13,994 nt of DNA from an uncultured Roseburia sp. (GTDB lineage Bacteria; Bacillota; Clostridia; Lachnospirales; Lachnospiraceae), in assembly GCA_900539115.1 (NCBI GenBank), contig UQAQ01000055.1, positions 1 to 13,994 on the forward strand, written 5' to 3'. Each line of letters starts with the position of its first letter. Position 1 is the first letter of the stretch. The notes under the pieces are model-generated. The model made no database searches, was not told the origin of the DNA, and worked only from the letters and a program-made list of their open reading frames with translations. The translations under genes were made by a program, and so were the position numbers. This document shows positions 1 through 5,256 of the stretch, one piece after another.

Positions 1-174
1 ATAGCACAATAGGGCTGAAATACCAGTATTTATGCGGAATTTTCACAATTTTTATGTTATTGAGCAGACACTATGTAGAAAGTATATCTACCACATCATG
101 AAATGAATTTAATAATTTATTAGCGCAATGCACGCTTTTCATTTCCATATTTTTAAGTCATAACTACAGCACAT
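1..174. other. AT-rich end of window, no gene seen
   Basis: No reading frame with a plausible ribosome binding site, no RNA signature and no clear repeat was found. The stretch lies downstream of the zinc-ribbon gene's terminator. A neighbouring gene may begin or end outside the window. Confidence 0.5.
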
Positions 175-214
175 AAAAATACCCTCCTTACTAGTTTGTC
201 CAGCAAAGAGGGTA
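175..214 (-). terminator. Probable intrinsic terminator of the zinc-ribbon gene
   Basis: On the minus strand TACCCTC (plus 208-214) pairs with GAGGGTA (plus 180-186) across a 21-nt loop, and the sequence continues TATTTTTATG. The 7-bp stem is GC-containing and a T-run follows, as expected for a Rho-independent terminator. The loop is long, so the call is moderate. Confidence 0.5.
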
Positions 215-215
215 C

Positions 216-251
216 ATACCAATTTTAAAGCAGTCCTTTTAAAATTGGTAT
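216..251. repeat. AT-rich inverted repeat overlapping the gene's stop codon
   Basis: ATACCAATTTTAAAG at 216-230 is the reverse complement of 236-251 apart from one extra A, leaving a 5-nt loop (CAGTC). It touches the stop codon of the zinc-ribbon gene. It may protect the mRNA 3' end or assist the terminator just beyond it. No T-run follows directly. Confidence 0.6.
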
Positions 252-604
252 TAGTGCAATTTATTTTTTATTGCTTGTAATAATGTGATAACCTCACCAA
301 ATCCCAAAAATATAAATCCACTTACAATGGTAACTGTTTCAGGCACAATAAAATCTTCAAATGAAAAATTACTTTTACCATAGTTAATAGACACAGCAAA
401 ACTACCTATTGACCCCAAAATCAAGACAATACTTGCCATAATTTTTATAGCCTTTGCTATACTATTTTCATCATCATTATAATTATCTTCTGAAGTAGTA
501 TCTTTAGCTAAAATACTTTCGAAAGTTTCTCCACATGAAAAACATTTTCCAGATGCCTTCTCATCATTATTTAACATGCATCCACACTTCGGACATTTAT
601 CCAT
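251..604 (-). CDS. Small zinc-ribbon membrane protein of unknown function
   Basis: The 117-residue protein begins MDKCPKCG and carries a zinc-ribbon-like pair of knuckles: C4-x2-C7 and C21-x2-C24. An acidic linker follows (about residues 35-48), then two hydrophobic segments at about 52-72 and 90-108 that should cross the membrane. The layout resembles the many short zinc-ribbon/double-TM proteins of Firmicutes, whose function is unknown. An upstream in-frame ATG at 608-610 would add two residues, but it lies only one base from GGAG. The ATG at 602-604 has GGAG at seven bases and is preferred. The gene stands alone with its own promoter and is separated from rplL by a terminator. No function is assigned. 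Confidence 0.75.
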   Translation of the reverse strand: MDKCPKCGCMLNNDEKASGKCFSCGETFESILAKDTTSEDNYNDDENSIAKAIKIMASIVLILGSIGSFAVSINYGKSNFSFEDFIVPETVTIVSGFIFLGFGEVITLLQAIKNKLH

Positions 605-678
605 ACTCATTCTCCTTTCTTCGGAACATAGATAAAAAACACCTCAAGGTCACTTTTTACATTGCTCCTTCGTATTTT

Positions 679-707
679 GTTATATCATATATGGAATAAA
701 TTAACAA
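679..707 (-). promoter_or_regulatory. Candidate sigma-A promoter of the zinc-ribbon gene
   Basis: On the minus strand TTGTTA (plus 702-707), a 17-bp spacer and TATAAC (plus 679-684) form a sigma-A-like promoter. A TG precedes the -10 by one base (extended -10). It lies about 75 bp upstream of the start codon. The region is AT-rich, so a chance match is possible. Confidence 0.45.
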
Positions 708-762
708 TATATATTTTATTATTTCTTTGATTATCTAAAGAAGAATTGAATAAGACACTCCT

Positions 763-833
763 CACATTTTTATTGGGATTTTTGTGTATGATAATCACAC
801 TTTTATTGGTGTTTTTGTGTATAATAGTCACAC
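763..833. repeat. 33-bp direct repeat with imperfect palindromes
   Basis: Two tandem 33-bp units start at 763 and 796, and a third begins CACAC at 829 before diverging. Each unit contains TTTTATTGG, then TTTTTGTGTAT, then ATAAT or ATAGT. At each junction sits a 17-bp imperfect palindrome, the clearest being GTGTATGATAATCACAC (784-800). The repeats lie in the roughly 320-bp gap between rplL and the zinc-ribbon gene. Apart from the two flanking signals listed separately, nothing else was recognised in that gap. Confidence 0.75.
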
Positions 834-870
834 TATTATTATAAACAAAAACACTAAAAAATACAACACT

Positions 871-897
871 AAAAAGCGGACCGCATTTGCGATCCGC
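871..897 (-). terminator. Intrinsic terminator of the rplJ-rplL unit
   Basis: On the minus strand GCGGATCGCAAATGCGGTCC plus GC folds into a GCGGA/TCCGC stem with an inner CGC/GCG stem, followed by TTTTTAG. It begins 30 bp after the rplL stop codon. This is a textbook Rho-independent terminator and separates rplL from whatever lies downstream. Confidence 0.9.
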
Positions 898-926
898 CTC
901 TTCTATTTAAAGCACTATTCGATTGA

Positions 927-1295
927 TTATTTCAATGTAACTTTAGCGCCTTCAGCCTCTACCTTAGCTTTGATATCTTCAGCTTCGTCTTTAGAAGCAC
1001 CTTCTTTGATTACTTTAGGAGCGCCATCTACAACTTCTTTTGCTTCCTTAAGTCCAAGACCTGTTACTTCACGAACAACTTTGATAACCTTAACTTTGTT
1101 TGGTCCAACTTCTGTAAGTTCTACGTCGAACTCGTCTTTCTCAGCGCCGCCTGCTGCTGCACCGTCGCCTGCTGCTGCTACAACAACACCTGCTGCTGCG
1201 GATACACCAAATTCTTCTTCACATGCTTTTACCAAATCATTTAATTCCAAAACGCTCATCTCTTTGATAGCATCGATAAATTCCTGAGTAGTCAT
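927..1295 (-). CDS. rplL: 50S ribosomal protein L7/L12
   Basis: The 122-residue acidic stalk protein is present as multiple copies on the ribosome and recruits translation GTPases. The N-terminal dimerisation domain (about 1-35) begins MTTQEFIDAIKEMSVLELND. A flexible Ala/Gly-rich hinge follows at about 36-52, then the C-terminal factor-binding domain with its family signature KVKVIKVVREVTGLGLKEAK. Length is normal for the family. The ATG at 1293-1295 was chosen because GGAGG lies eight bases upstream; an in-frame ATG five codons earlier overlaps that Shine-Dalgarno sequence. It follows rplJ by 44 bp in the same transcript and is under the L10 leader. A terminator follows instead of rpoB. Confidence 0.97.
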   Translation of the reverse strand: MTTQEFIDAIKEMSVLELNDLVKACEEEFGVSAAAGVVVAAAGDGAAAGGAEKDEFDVELTEVGPNKVKVIKVVREVTGLGLKEAKEVVDGAPKVIKEGASKDEAEDIKAKVEAEGAKVTLK

Positions 1296-1339
1296 TTTAA
1301 ATTCCTCCATTTAATATAATTTTTTTCTTTGTTGGCAGA

Positions 1340-1864
1340 TTATTCTGCGGTTTCTGCTTCTGCAGCCGGCTCTTCACCATTTCCTTTAGCTTCAGCGATC
1401 TGATTAAGAACGCGTGCCATATTGGTAACAGGTGACTGCAAGCTTCCAAGCAATTTAGAGATAAGAGTATCTCTTGATGGGATGTTAGCCAATGTCTTGA
1501 TACCAGCTTCATCATAATATGTGCCGGCTACAACACCGCTCTTGAACTGAAGTGCCTCTGCTTCTTTTGCAAAGTCATTAAGAACACGCGCTGGAGCGGT
1601 CTCATCCTCTGCTGAAAATGCAACTGCAGTAGGTCCTTCCAAATCCTTATCCAACTGTGCAAAATCAGTTCCTTCGAATGCACGAACAAGCATCGTGTTT
1701 TTGTATACTTTGTATACCACACCGGCTTCTCTCAATGCTTTACGAAGTTTTGTATCCTGCTCAACAGTCAGACCACGATAATCAACAAGTACAGCTGCTT
1801 TTGCGTCTGCTGCGTATCCTTTGATCTCGTCTACGATTGGCTGTTTGATCTCTACTTTAGCCAT
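1340..1864 (-). CDS. rplJ: 50S ribosomal protein L10
   Basis: The 174-residue protein begins MAKVEIKQPIVDEIK and matches L10 over its length, including AVLVDYRGLTVEQDTKLRKA and the YKVYKNTMLVRAF region. L10 anchors L7/L12 dimers through its C-terminal helix (about 135-160) at the base of the ribosomal stalk. The C-terminal tail is Ala/Glu-rich (EEPAAEAETAE), as often seen in Firmicutes. AAGGAGG lies ten bases before the ATG. The gene is the first of the rplJ-rplL pair. A leader of about 300 nt with an attenuator and further hairpins precedes it, so expression should respond to free L10-L12 complex. Confidence 0.97.
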   Translation of the reverse strand: MAKVEIKQPIVDEIKGYAADAKAAVLVDYRGLTVEQDTKLRKALREAGVVYKVYKNTMLVRAFEGTDFAQLDKDLEGPTAVAFSAEDETAPARVLNDFAKEAEALQFKSGVVAGTYYDEAGIKTLANIPSRDTLISKLLGSLQSPVTNMARVLNQIAEAKGNGEEPAAEAETAE

Positions 1865-1880
1865 GAGTCATTTCCTCCTT

Positions 1881-1908
1881 ATATATTTTCTGCCGAAAAG
1901 AATATATA
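1881..1908 (-). other. Hairpin abutting the rplJ ribosome binding site
   Basis: On the minus strand ATATATTCTTTTC, loop GGCA, then GAAAATATAT forms an AT-rich hairpin with a 2-nt bulge. It ends directly against AAGGAGG. It could tune ribosome access to rplJ, or simply be AT-rich spacing. No regulator is known for it. Confidence 0.4.
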
Positions 1909-1914
1909 TAACGC

Positions 1915-2030
1915 ATATACGTCCACACAAATTGTTCCGTGCAAGCACTTTCACAATTTGTAAACCAATTCGCATTCCGTGCTATCGCACTTCATGCTCA
2001 TTAGTTTTTTCTCTGAGACGGACGTAATAT
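1915..2030. repeat. Two-armed palindromic element in the rplJ leader
   Basis: The ends pair: ATATACGTCC (1915-1924) with GGACGTAATAT (2020-2030), allowing a 1-nt bulge. Inside are two hairpins. Arm 1 (1972-1997) is GCAT-TCC-GTGC-TATC-GCAC-TTC-ATGC. Arm 2 (1927-1961) has a 9-bp stem (ACAAATTGT), an internal loop TCC/TTTC, then GTGCAAGCAC. Both arms share the GTGC/GCAC core flanked by a TCC-type internal loop (GAA and GGA on the minus strand). The element lies between the L10 attenuator and the rplJ start and would be present in read-through mRNA. It is not part of the classical L10 leader. Confidence 0.75.
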
Positions 2031-2066
2031 AGAAAACCCCTCTTCTCGCCATAGCAAAAAGAGGGG
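2031..2066 (-). terminator. Attenuator terminator of the L10 leader
   Basis: On the minus strand CCCCTCTTTTTGC, loop TATG, then GCGAGAAGAGGGG forms a 13-bp stem followed by TTTTCTATATT. Two of the pairs are G-U wobbles that work only in the minus-strand RNA, which supports transcription in the rplJ direction. It sits about 170 nt upstream of the rplJ start. It matches the known scheme in which L10(L12)4 binding to the leader promotes termination before rplJ. Confidence 0.88.
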
Positions 2067-2165
2067 ACGTAAATCCACATTCTTTACTCCTCGGTAGGCG
2101 GCTCTTGCACTTACACATCTGAAATCCCGAAGGACCATCTATACCTACTGTCTACGGCAGTCATC
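2067..2165 (-). ncRNA. Ribosomal protein L10 leader (L10-L12 binding RNA)
   Basis: The minus strand carries the signature of the L10 leader family: CTGCCGTAGACAGTAGG (around plus 2146-2162) followed by CCGCCTACCGAGG (plus 2089-2101). GTAGG and CCTAC form the closing stem. The autoregulatory L10-L12 complex binds this RNA in Firmicutes. The attenuator follows directly, and a sigma-A promoter puts the transcript start close to plus 2166. Position, motif order and terminator all agree. Confidence 0.9.
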
Positions 2166-2172
2166 AAAATTT

Positions 2173-2201
2173 ATATTAACATACCTTGACGGTACTGTCA
2201 A
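2173..2201 (-). promoter_or_regulatory. Sigma-A promoter of rplJ-rplL
   Basis: On the minus strand TTGACA (plus 2196-2201), a 17-bp spacer and TAATAT (plus 2173-2178) form a near-consensus promoter. A TG one base before the -10 makes it extended. It starts only a few bases after the rplA stop and fires directly into the L10 leader, so rplJ-rplL can be expressed independently of rplK-rplA. Confidence 0.88.
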
Positions 2202-2209
2202 TATCTTTT

Positions 2210-2902
2210 TTATGCATATTTTACTGTGCTTACTTTCACACCAGGTCCCATTGTGCTGGTGATCGTAACACTCTTCATATACTGTCCTTTTGCACTTGCT
2301 GGTTTTGCTTTTACGATAGCGTCCATCAAAGTGTTGAAGTTGTCATTCAACTGCTCTGCAGTGAAAGATGCTTTTCCAACCGGACAGTGAATAATGTTTG
2401 CTTTGTCCAAACGATATTCGATCTTACCTGCTTTAATGTCATTAACAGCCTTTGTAACATCCATTGTAACAGTTCCTGCTTTCGGGTTTGGCATCAAGCC
2501 TTTTGGTCCGAGTACACGTCCGAGACGACCAACAACACCCATCATATCCGGAGTAGCTACAACTACGTCAAACTCAAACCATCCTTCGTTCTGGATCTTA
2601 GGAATGAGTTCCTCGCCGCCAACATAATCAGCACCAGCTGCTTCTGCTTCTGCAACTTTATCGCCTTTTGCAAATACAAGAACGCGAACTTTTTTACCTG
2701 TTCCGTGAGGCAGTACAACTGCACCACGTACCTGCTGGTCTGCATGACGTCCATCTACACCAAGACGGATATGAGCTTCAATTGTTTCATCGAATTTTGC
2801 AACTGCTGTTTTCTTTACAAGGTCAATGGCCTCAGCTGGATCATACTGAACTGTTCTGTCTACCAACTTTGCAGCCTCAACATATTTTTTACCTCTTTTC
2901 AT
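2210..2902 (-). CDS. rplA: 50S ribosomal protein L1
   Basis: This 230-residue protein is the mobile L1 stalk component that helps move deacylated tRNA out of the E site. It also commonly represses translation of its own mRNA. It begins MKRGKKYVEAAKLVD and contains the L1 signature region VVVATPDMMGVVGRLGRVLG followed by PKGLMPNPKAGTVT (about residues 115-145). Length is typical. The ATG at 2900-2902 has AGGAGG eight bases upstream. It follows rplK after 120 bp that contain a candidate L1-binding hairpin. No terminator is seen after it, and the rplJ promoter begins almost at its stop codon. Confidence 0.97.
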   Translation of the reverse strand: MKRGKKYVEAAKLVDRTVQYDPAEAIDLVKKTAVAKFDETIEAHIRLGVDGRHADQQVRGAVVLPHGTGKKVRVLVFAKGDKVAEAEAAGADYVGGEELIPKIQNEGWFEFDVVVATPDMMGVVGRLGRVLGPKGLMPNPKAGTVTMDVTKAVNDIKAGKIEYRLDKANIIHCPVGKASFTAEQLNDNFNTLMDAIVKAKPASAKGQYMKSVTITSTMGPGVKVSTVKYA

Positions 2903-2933
2903 GATTCAAACCTCCTAGTGGTATTAACGAATG

Positions 2934-2969
2934 TGTAGGAGCTTAGTAACAAGTTCCTGTTCTCCCACA
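2934..2969 (-). ncRNA. Candidate L1-binding hairpin between rplK and rplA
   Basis: On the minus strand TGTGGGAG (plus 2962-2969) pairs with CTCCTACA (plus 2934-2941), including one G-U pair. Above this is an asymmetric internal loop containing ACTAAG on the 3' side, then a small AACA/TGTT stem. A GC stem, asymmetric purine-rich loop and second stem is the shape of known L1 sites in mRNA and 23S rRNA. L1 regulatory RNAs are known in Firmicutes at this operon. The match was made by eye, so it remains a candidate. Confidence 0.5.
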
Positions 2970-3022
2970 ACGTCCAAATGACATAAGTCTCCTGCGATGT
3001 CTAAATTTTCACGTAAGTTTTA

Positions 3023-3448
3023 TTAGTCTTCTACTGTGATACCCATACTTCTTGCAGTACCGGCGATCATGCTCATAGCAGCTTCCACGCTTCCTGCATT
3101 CAAGTCAGGCATCTTAAGTTCTGCAATCTTCTGAATCTCTGCTTTAGAGATCGTTGCAACTTTTGTCTTATTTGGTACACCAGAACCGGATTCAATCTTA
3201 CAAGCTTTCTTAAGAAGAACTGCTGCCGGTGGAGTCTTTGTGATGAAGCTGAAACTTCTATCTGCATAAACAGTGATAACTACAGGAATGATCATGCCTT
3301 CCTGTCCTGCTGTCTTTGCGTTAAACTCCTTTGTAAACTGAACAATGTTTACACCATGCTGTCCAAGTGCCGGACCAACTGGTGGTGCTGGTGTTGCTTT
3401 TCCAGCTGGGATTTGTAATTTAATATATCCTTCAACTTTCTTAGCCAT
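3023..3448 (-). CDS. rplK: 50S ribosomal protein L11
   Basis: The 141-residue protein starts MAKKVEGYIKLQIPAGKATP and contains the hallmark PAPPVGPALGQHGVNIVQF (about residues 20-38). L11 binds the GTPase-associated centre of 23S rRNA. Its N-terminal domain (about 1-70) contacts translation factors and is where thiopeptides act. The C-terminal RNA-binding domain (about 75-141) ends in the usual AGTARSMGITVED. AGGAGG lies eight bases upstream of the ATG. It follows nusG by 25 bp, so the order nusG-rplK-rplA is the conserved bacterial one. Confidence 0.97.
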   Translation of the reverse strand: MAKKVEGYIKLQIPAGKATPAPPVGPALGQHGVNIVQFTKEFNAKTAGQEGMIIPVVITVYADRSFSFITKTPPAAVLLKKACKIESGSGVPNKTKVATISKAEIQKIAELKMPDLNAGSVEAAMSMIAGTARSMGITVED

Positions 3449-3473
3449 TATAAAAACCTCCTGATTTTCACTT

Positions 3474-3992
3474 CTATAACTTTTCTAATTCTGAGAAATC
3501 AATTTCTACCGGTGTTCCACGGCCAAACATGTCAATTTCGATCACTGCCATATGTTTTGCCGGGTGAACTTCCTGCACGATACCATGTGTATCCTGCCAT
3601 ACACCCTTGGTAACCAGAACATGGTCGCCAATACTGTATGGTACTTCCTCTGCCTGAGCCAGAAATCCCATGTTGGTAATTTCTTCTGCGGTAAGAGGAA
3701 CCGGTTTGGATCCCGGGCCGACAAATCCTGTCACACCGCGGGTATTTCGAACCACATACCAGGTCTCGTCATTCATCACCATATTCAGGAGAACGTAGGC
3801 CGGAAACATTTTCTTCTGAACCTGTTTCTTTTCTCCATTTCTCTCCTCAACAACCGTCTGCATCGGCACCATAACTTCAAGGATCTGATCCTGAAGGTTA
3901 CGATTTTCGATTGTCTTCTCGATGTCAACTTTTACCTTATTCTCGTATCCGGAATAAGTGTGAACTACATACCATTTTGCTTCTTCCGCCAT
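3474..3992 (-). CDS. nusG: Transcription termination/antitermination factor NusG
   Basis: The 172-residue NusG/Spt5 family protein binds the RNA polymerase clamp through its N-terminal NGN domain (about 1-115, starting AKWYVVHTYSGYENKV). The C-terminal KOW domain (about 120-172, GDHVLVTKGVWQDTHGIVQEV) contacts NusE/S10 or Rho. In Firmicutes NusG also promotes pausing. The family motif GVTGFVGPGSKPVPL is present near residue 90. AGGAGG lies five bases before the ATG. It sits 18 bp downstream of secE in the classical secE-nusG-rplK-rplA order. Confidence 0.97.
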   Translation of the reverse strand: MAEEAKWYVVHTYSGYENKVKVDIEKTIENRNLQDQILEVMVPMQTVVEERNGEKKQVQKKMFPAYVLLNMVMNDETWYVVRNTRGVTGFVGPGSKPVPLTAEEITNMGFLAQAEEVPYSIGDHVLVTKGVWQDTHGIVQEVHPAKHMAVIEIDMFGRGTPVEIDFSELEKL

Positions 3993-4010
3993 AGCAACCT
4001 CCTAAAATAA

Positions 4011-4211
4011 TTATAGTCCAATTGCCTGCAGACCAAGACGAATCAGCCAGTCGATACCGGCGATCACACCGCCAAGAACAACAGAAACAACGATCACCAG
4101 TGCGGACTGGCGCATCAATTCATCTCTTTTTGGCCATGTACATCTCTTGAACTCTGCTTTGACACGTTTAAAGAAGCCACCTGCTTTCGAAGTCTTTTCT
4201 GCTTCGCTCAT
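4011..4211 (-). CDS. secE: Preprotein translocase subunit SecE
   Basis: The 66-residue essential SecYEG subunit clamps SecY in the membrane. It starts MSEAEKTSKAGGFFKRVKAEF and has the conserved amphipathic motif FKRCTWPKRDELMRQS followed by one transmembrane helix (VIVVSVVLGGVIAGIDWLI). This is the short single-TM form usual in Firmicutes. An in-frame GTG at 4218-4220 would add three residues (VCP) but sits two bases from the AAAGG, so the ATG at 4209-4211 is preferred. Another ATG overlaps the GTG, but its frame closes after four codons. It is flanked by rpmG and nusG. Confidence 0.93.
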   Translation of the reverse strand: MSEAEKTSKAGGFFKRVKAEFKRCTWPKRDELMRQSALVIVVSVVLGGVIAGIDWLIRLGLQAIGL

Positions 4212-4249
4212 CGGGCACACATCCTTTCCCCAACATTACAACGACAAAA

Positions 4250-4399
4250 TTATTTTGTCTCTTTGTGTAATGTGTGTGTTTTACAAAATCTACAATATTT
4301 CTTTGTTTCCATTCTGTCCGGATGGTTTTTCTTGTCTTTGGTCAAGTTGTAGTTACGCTGCTTACACTCTGTACATTCTAATGTAATTTTAGTACGCAT
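4250..4399 (-). CDS. rpmG: 50S ribosomal protein L33, zinc-ribbon form
   Basis: The 49-residue protein begins MRTKITLECTECKQRNY and has two CxxC pairs (C9/C12 and C36/C39). It is therefore the zinc-binding (C+) type of L33 and not the cysteine-free type induced by zinc starvation. The KKYCRFCKTHTLHKETK tail is typical. GGAGG lies about eight bases upstream of the ATG. An in-frame ATG further upstream extends into the 5' leader but has no ribosome binding site and was rejected. It is the first gene of the rpmG-secE-nusG-rplK-rplA unit, 38 bp before secE. Confidence 0.95.
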   Translation of the reverse strand: MRTKITLECTECKQRNYNLTKDKKNHPDRMETKKYCRFCKTHTLHKETK

Positions 4400-4470
4400 T
4401 ACGTCACCTCCGTGATTATTTGTTTGTAAAAATTTAGGCATAAAAAAAAGACCTAATTCATCGCTAGAAT

Positions 4471-4500
4471 ATAGTACCACAAATTCATACGATTCGTCAA
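4471..4500 (-). promoter_or_regulatory. Sigma-A promoter of rpmG-secE-nusG-rplK-rplA
   Basis: On the minus strand TTGACG (plus 4495-4500), an 18-bp spacer and TACTAT (plus 4471-4476) with a TG one base before it form an extended -10 promoter. Transcription should begin near plus 4464, giving a leader of about 65 nt. That leader holds a weak hairpin (AATTAGG with CCTAAATT, plus 4432-4459). The -35 lies only 17 bp from the stop codon of the preceding LiaF-like gene. Confidence 0.8.
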
Positions 4501-4517
4501 GTCTTTTTTCGTTGTTT

Positions 4518-5240
4518 TTAAATCCGGTAGATCTCTACCCCTGCGAAACGGACATTTCCTTCCATCACCAAGGTCGGTCCGTCTTCTGCCACACCACTCA
4601 CATGATGCTCTTCCACGCCGCCAAAACTGCTGTCCGTATTGTTCACCACATGCCAGTTTGACGGGATGTAGATGTCCACGCCGGAAAAATATACACTCAG
4701 ATCAATCACTGCACTTCCGGACTGTATGACAGCATTGTCCATATTGACTTCCATGCCGCAGAACTTACAGTCAATGACTGCCTTTTTAAATGCATTGGAA
4801 TTGATATTTTTCCTTGTTCCGTTAAACATTCCGGTCAGTACGACGCTGTCGCCATCCACATCGGAGGCACCGGCATCTGTCATTCCTTCACCGGAAACTT
4901 CAACGCGGCGGTGCGTTTTGTGTCTGCGGTACTCTTTTGCGCGGCTTCCGAAAATCATATTCAAACCGATACTTCCAAACAGCGCTGCCCACAAAACCGG
5001 CCACGGTGTCAAAGCTTCGATACCAAGCACATGTTCAAACATGATAAGCAGAATCGCCAGCGAAAACAACATTCCTCCGAATTCCAGGCGAATTGTCGAT
5101 TTGATAAAACACATCACGCAAATGATACCGATTACGATACGCATCAGGCTGATATCCGGCGTAAATCCAAGACTGTGCGCCAATATATATACCGCTGCCA
5201 GAAGAAGCAGCACGCCCCAAAATATATTATCTTTCTTCAT
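4518..5240 (-). CDS. LiaF-like membrane protein
   Basis: The 240-residue protein starts MKKDNIFWGVLLLLAAVYIL. Four hydrophobic segments fill the first half (about 8-24, 32-47, 56-70 and 80-97), matching the LiaI/LiaF-type N-terminal membrane region. The C-terminal part (about 135-240, ending VRFAGVEIYRI) has the short beta repeats of the LiaF C-terminal domain (cell-wall-active-antibiotic response family). LiaF proteins restrain LiaS-type envelope-stress kinases, but no kinase is in this window. An ATG 15 codons upstream lies inside the previous gene; the chosen ATG has AAGGAGG eight bases ahead. It follows the HAAS-DUF4097 gene by 16 bp and shares its operon, so it probably senses envelope state or limits the response. 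Confidence 0.85.
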   Translation of the reverse strand: MKKDNIFWGVLLLLAAVYILAHSLGFTPDISLMRIVIGIICVMCFIKSTIRLEFGGMLFSLAILLIMFEHVLGIEALTPWPVLWAALFGSIGLNMIFGSRAKEYRRHKTHRRVEVSGEGMTDAGASDVDGDSVVLTGMFNGTRKNINSNAFKKAVIDCKFCGMEVNMDNAVIQSGSAVIDLSVYFSGVDIYIPSNWHVVNNTDSSFGGVEEHHVSGVAEDGPTLVMEGNVRFAGVEIYRI

Positions 5241-5256
5241 AATAAATGTCCTCCTT

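Noticed and set aside
784..1287. Ser/Ala/Thr-rich plus-strand frame resembling a low-complexity secreted protein
   Set aside because: The composition is the reverse reading of the Ala/Glu/Lys-rich rplL sequence, and the start lies in the 33-bp repeats without a ribosome binding site.
2186..2938. Long plus-strand open frame opposite rplA
   Set aside because: It is antisense to a certain L1 gene, is Cys/Phe-rich with no family resemblance, and has no ribosome binding site. It is a shadow of the real gene.
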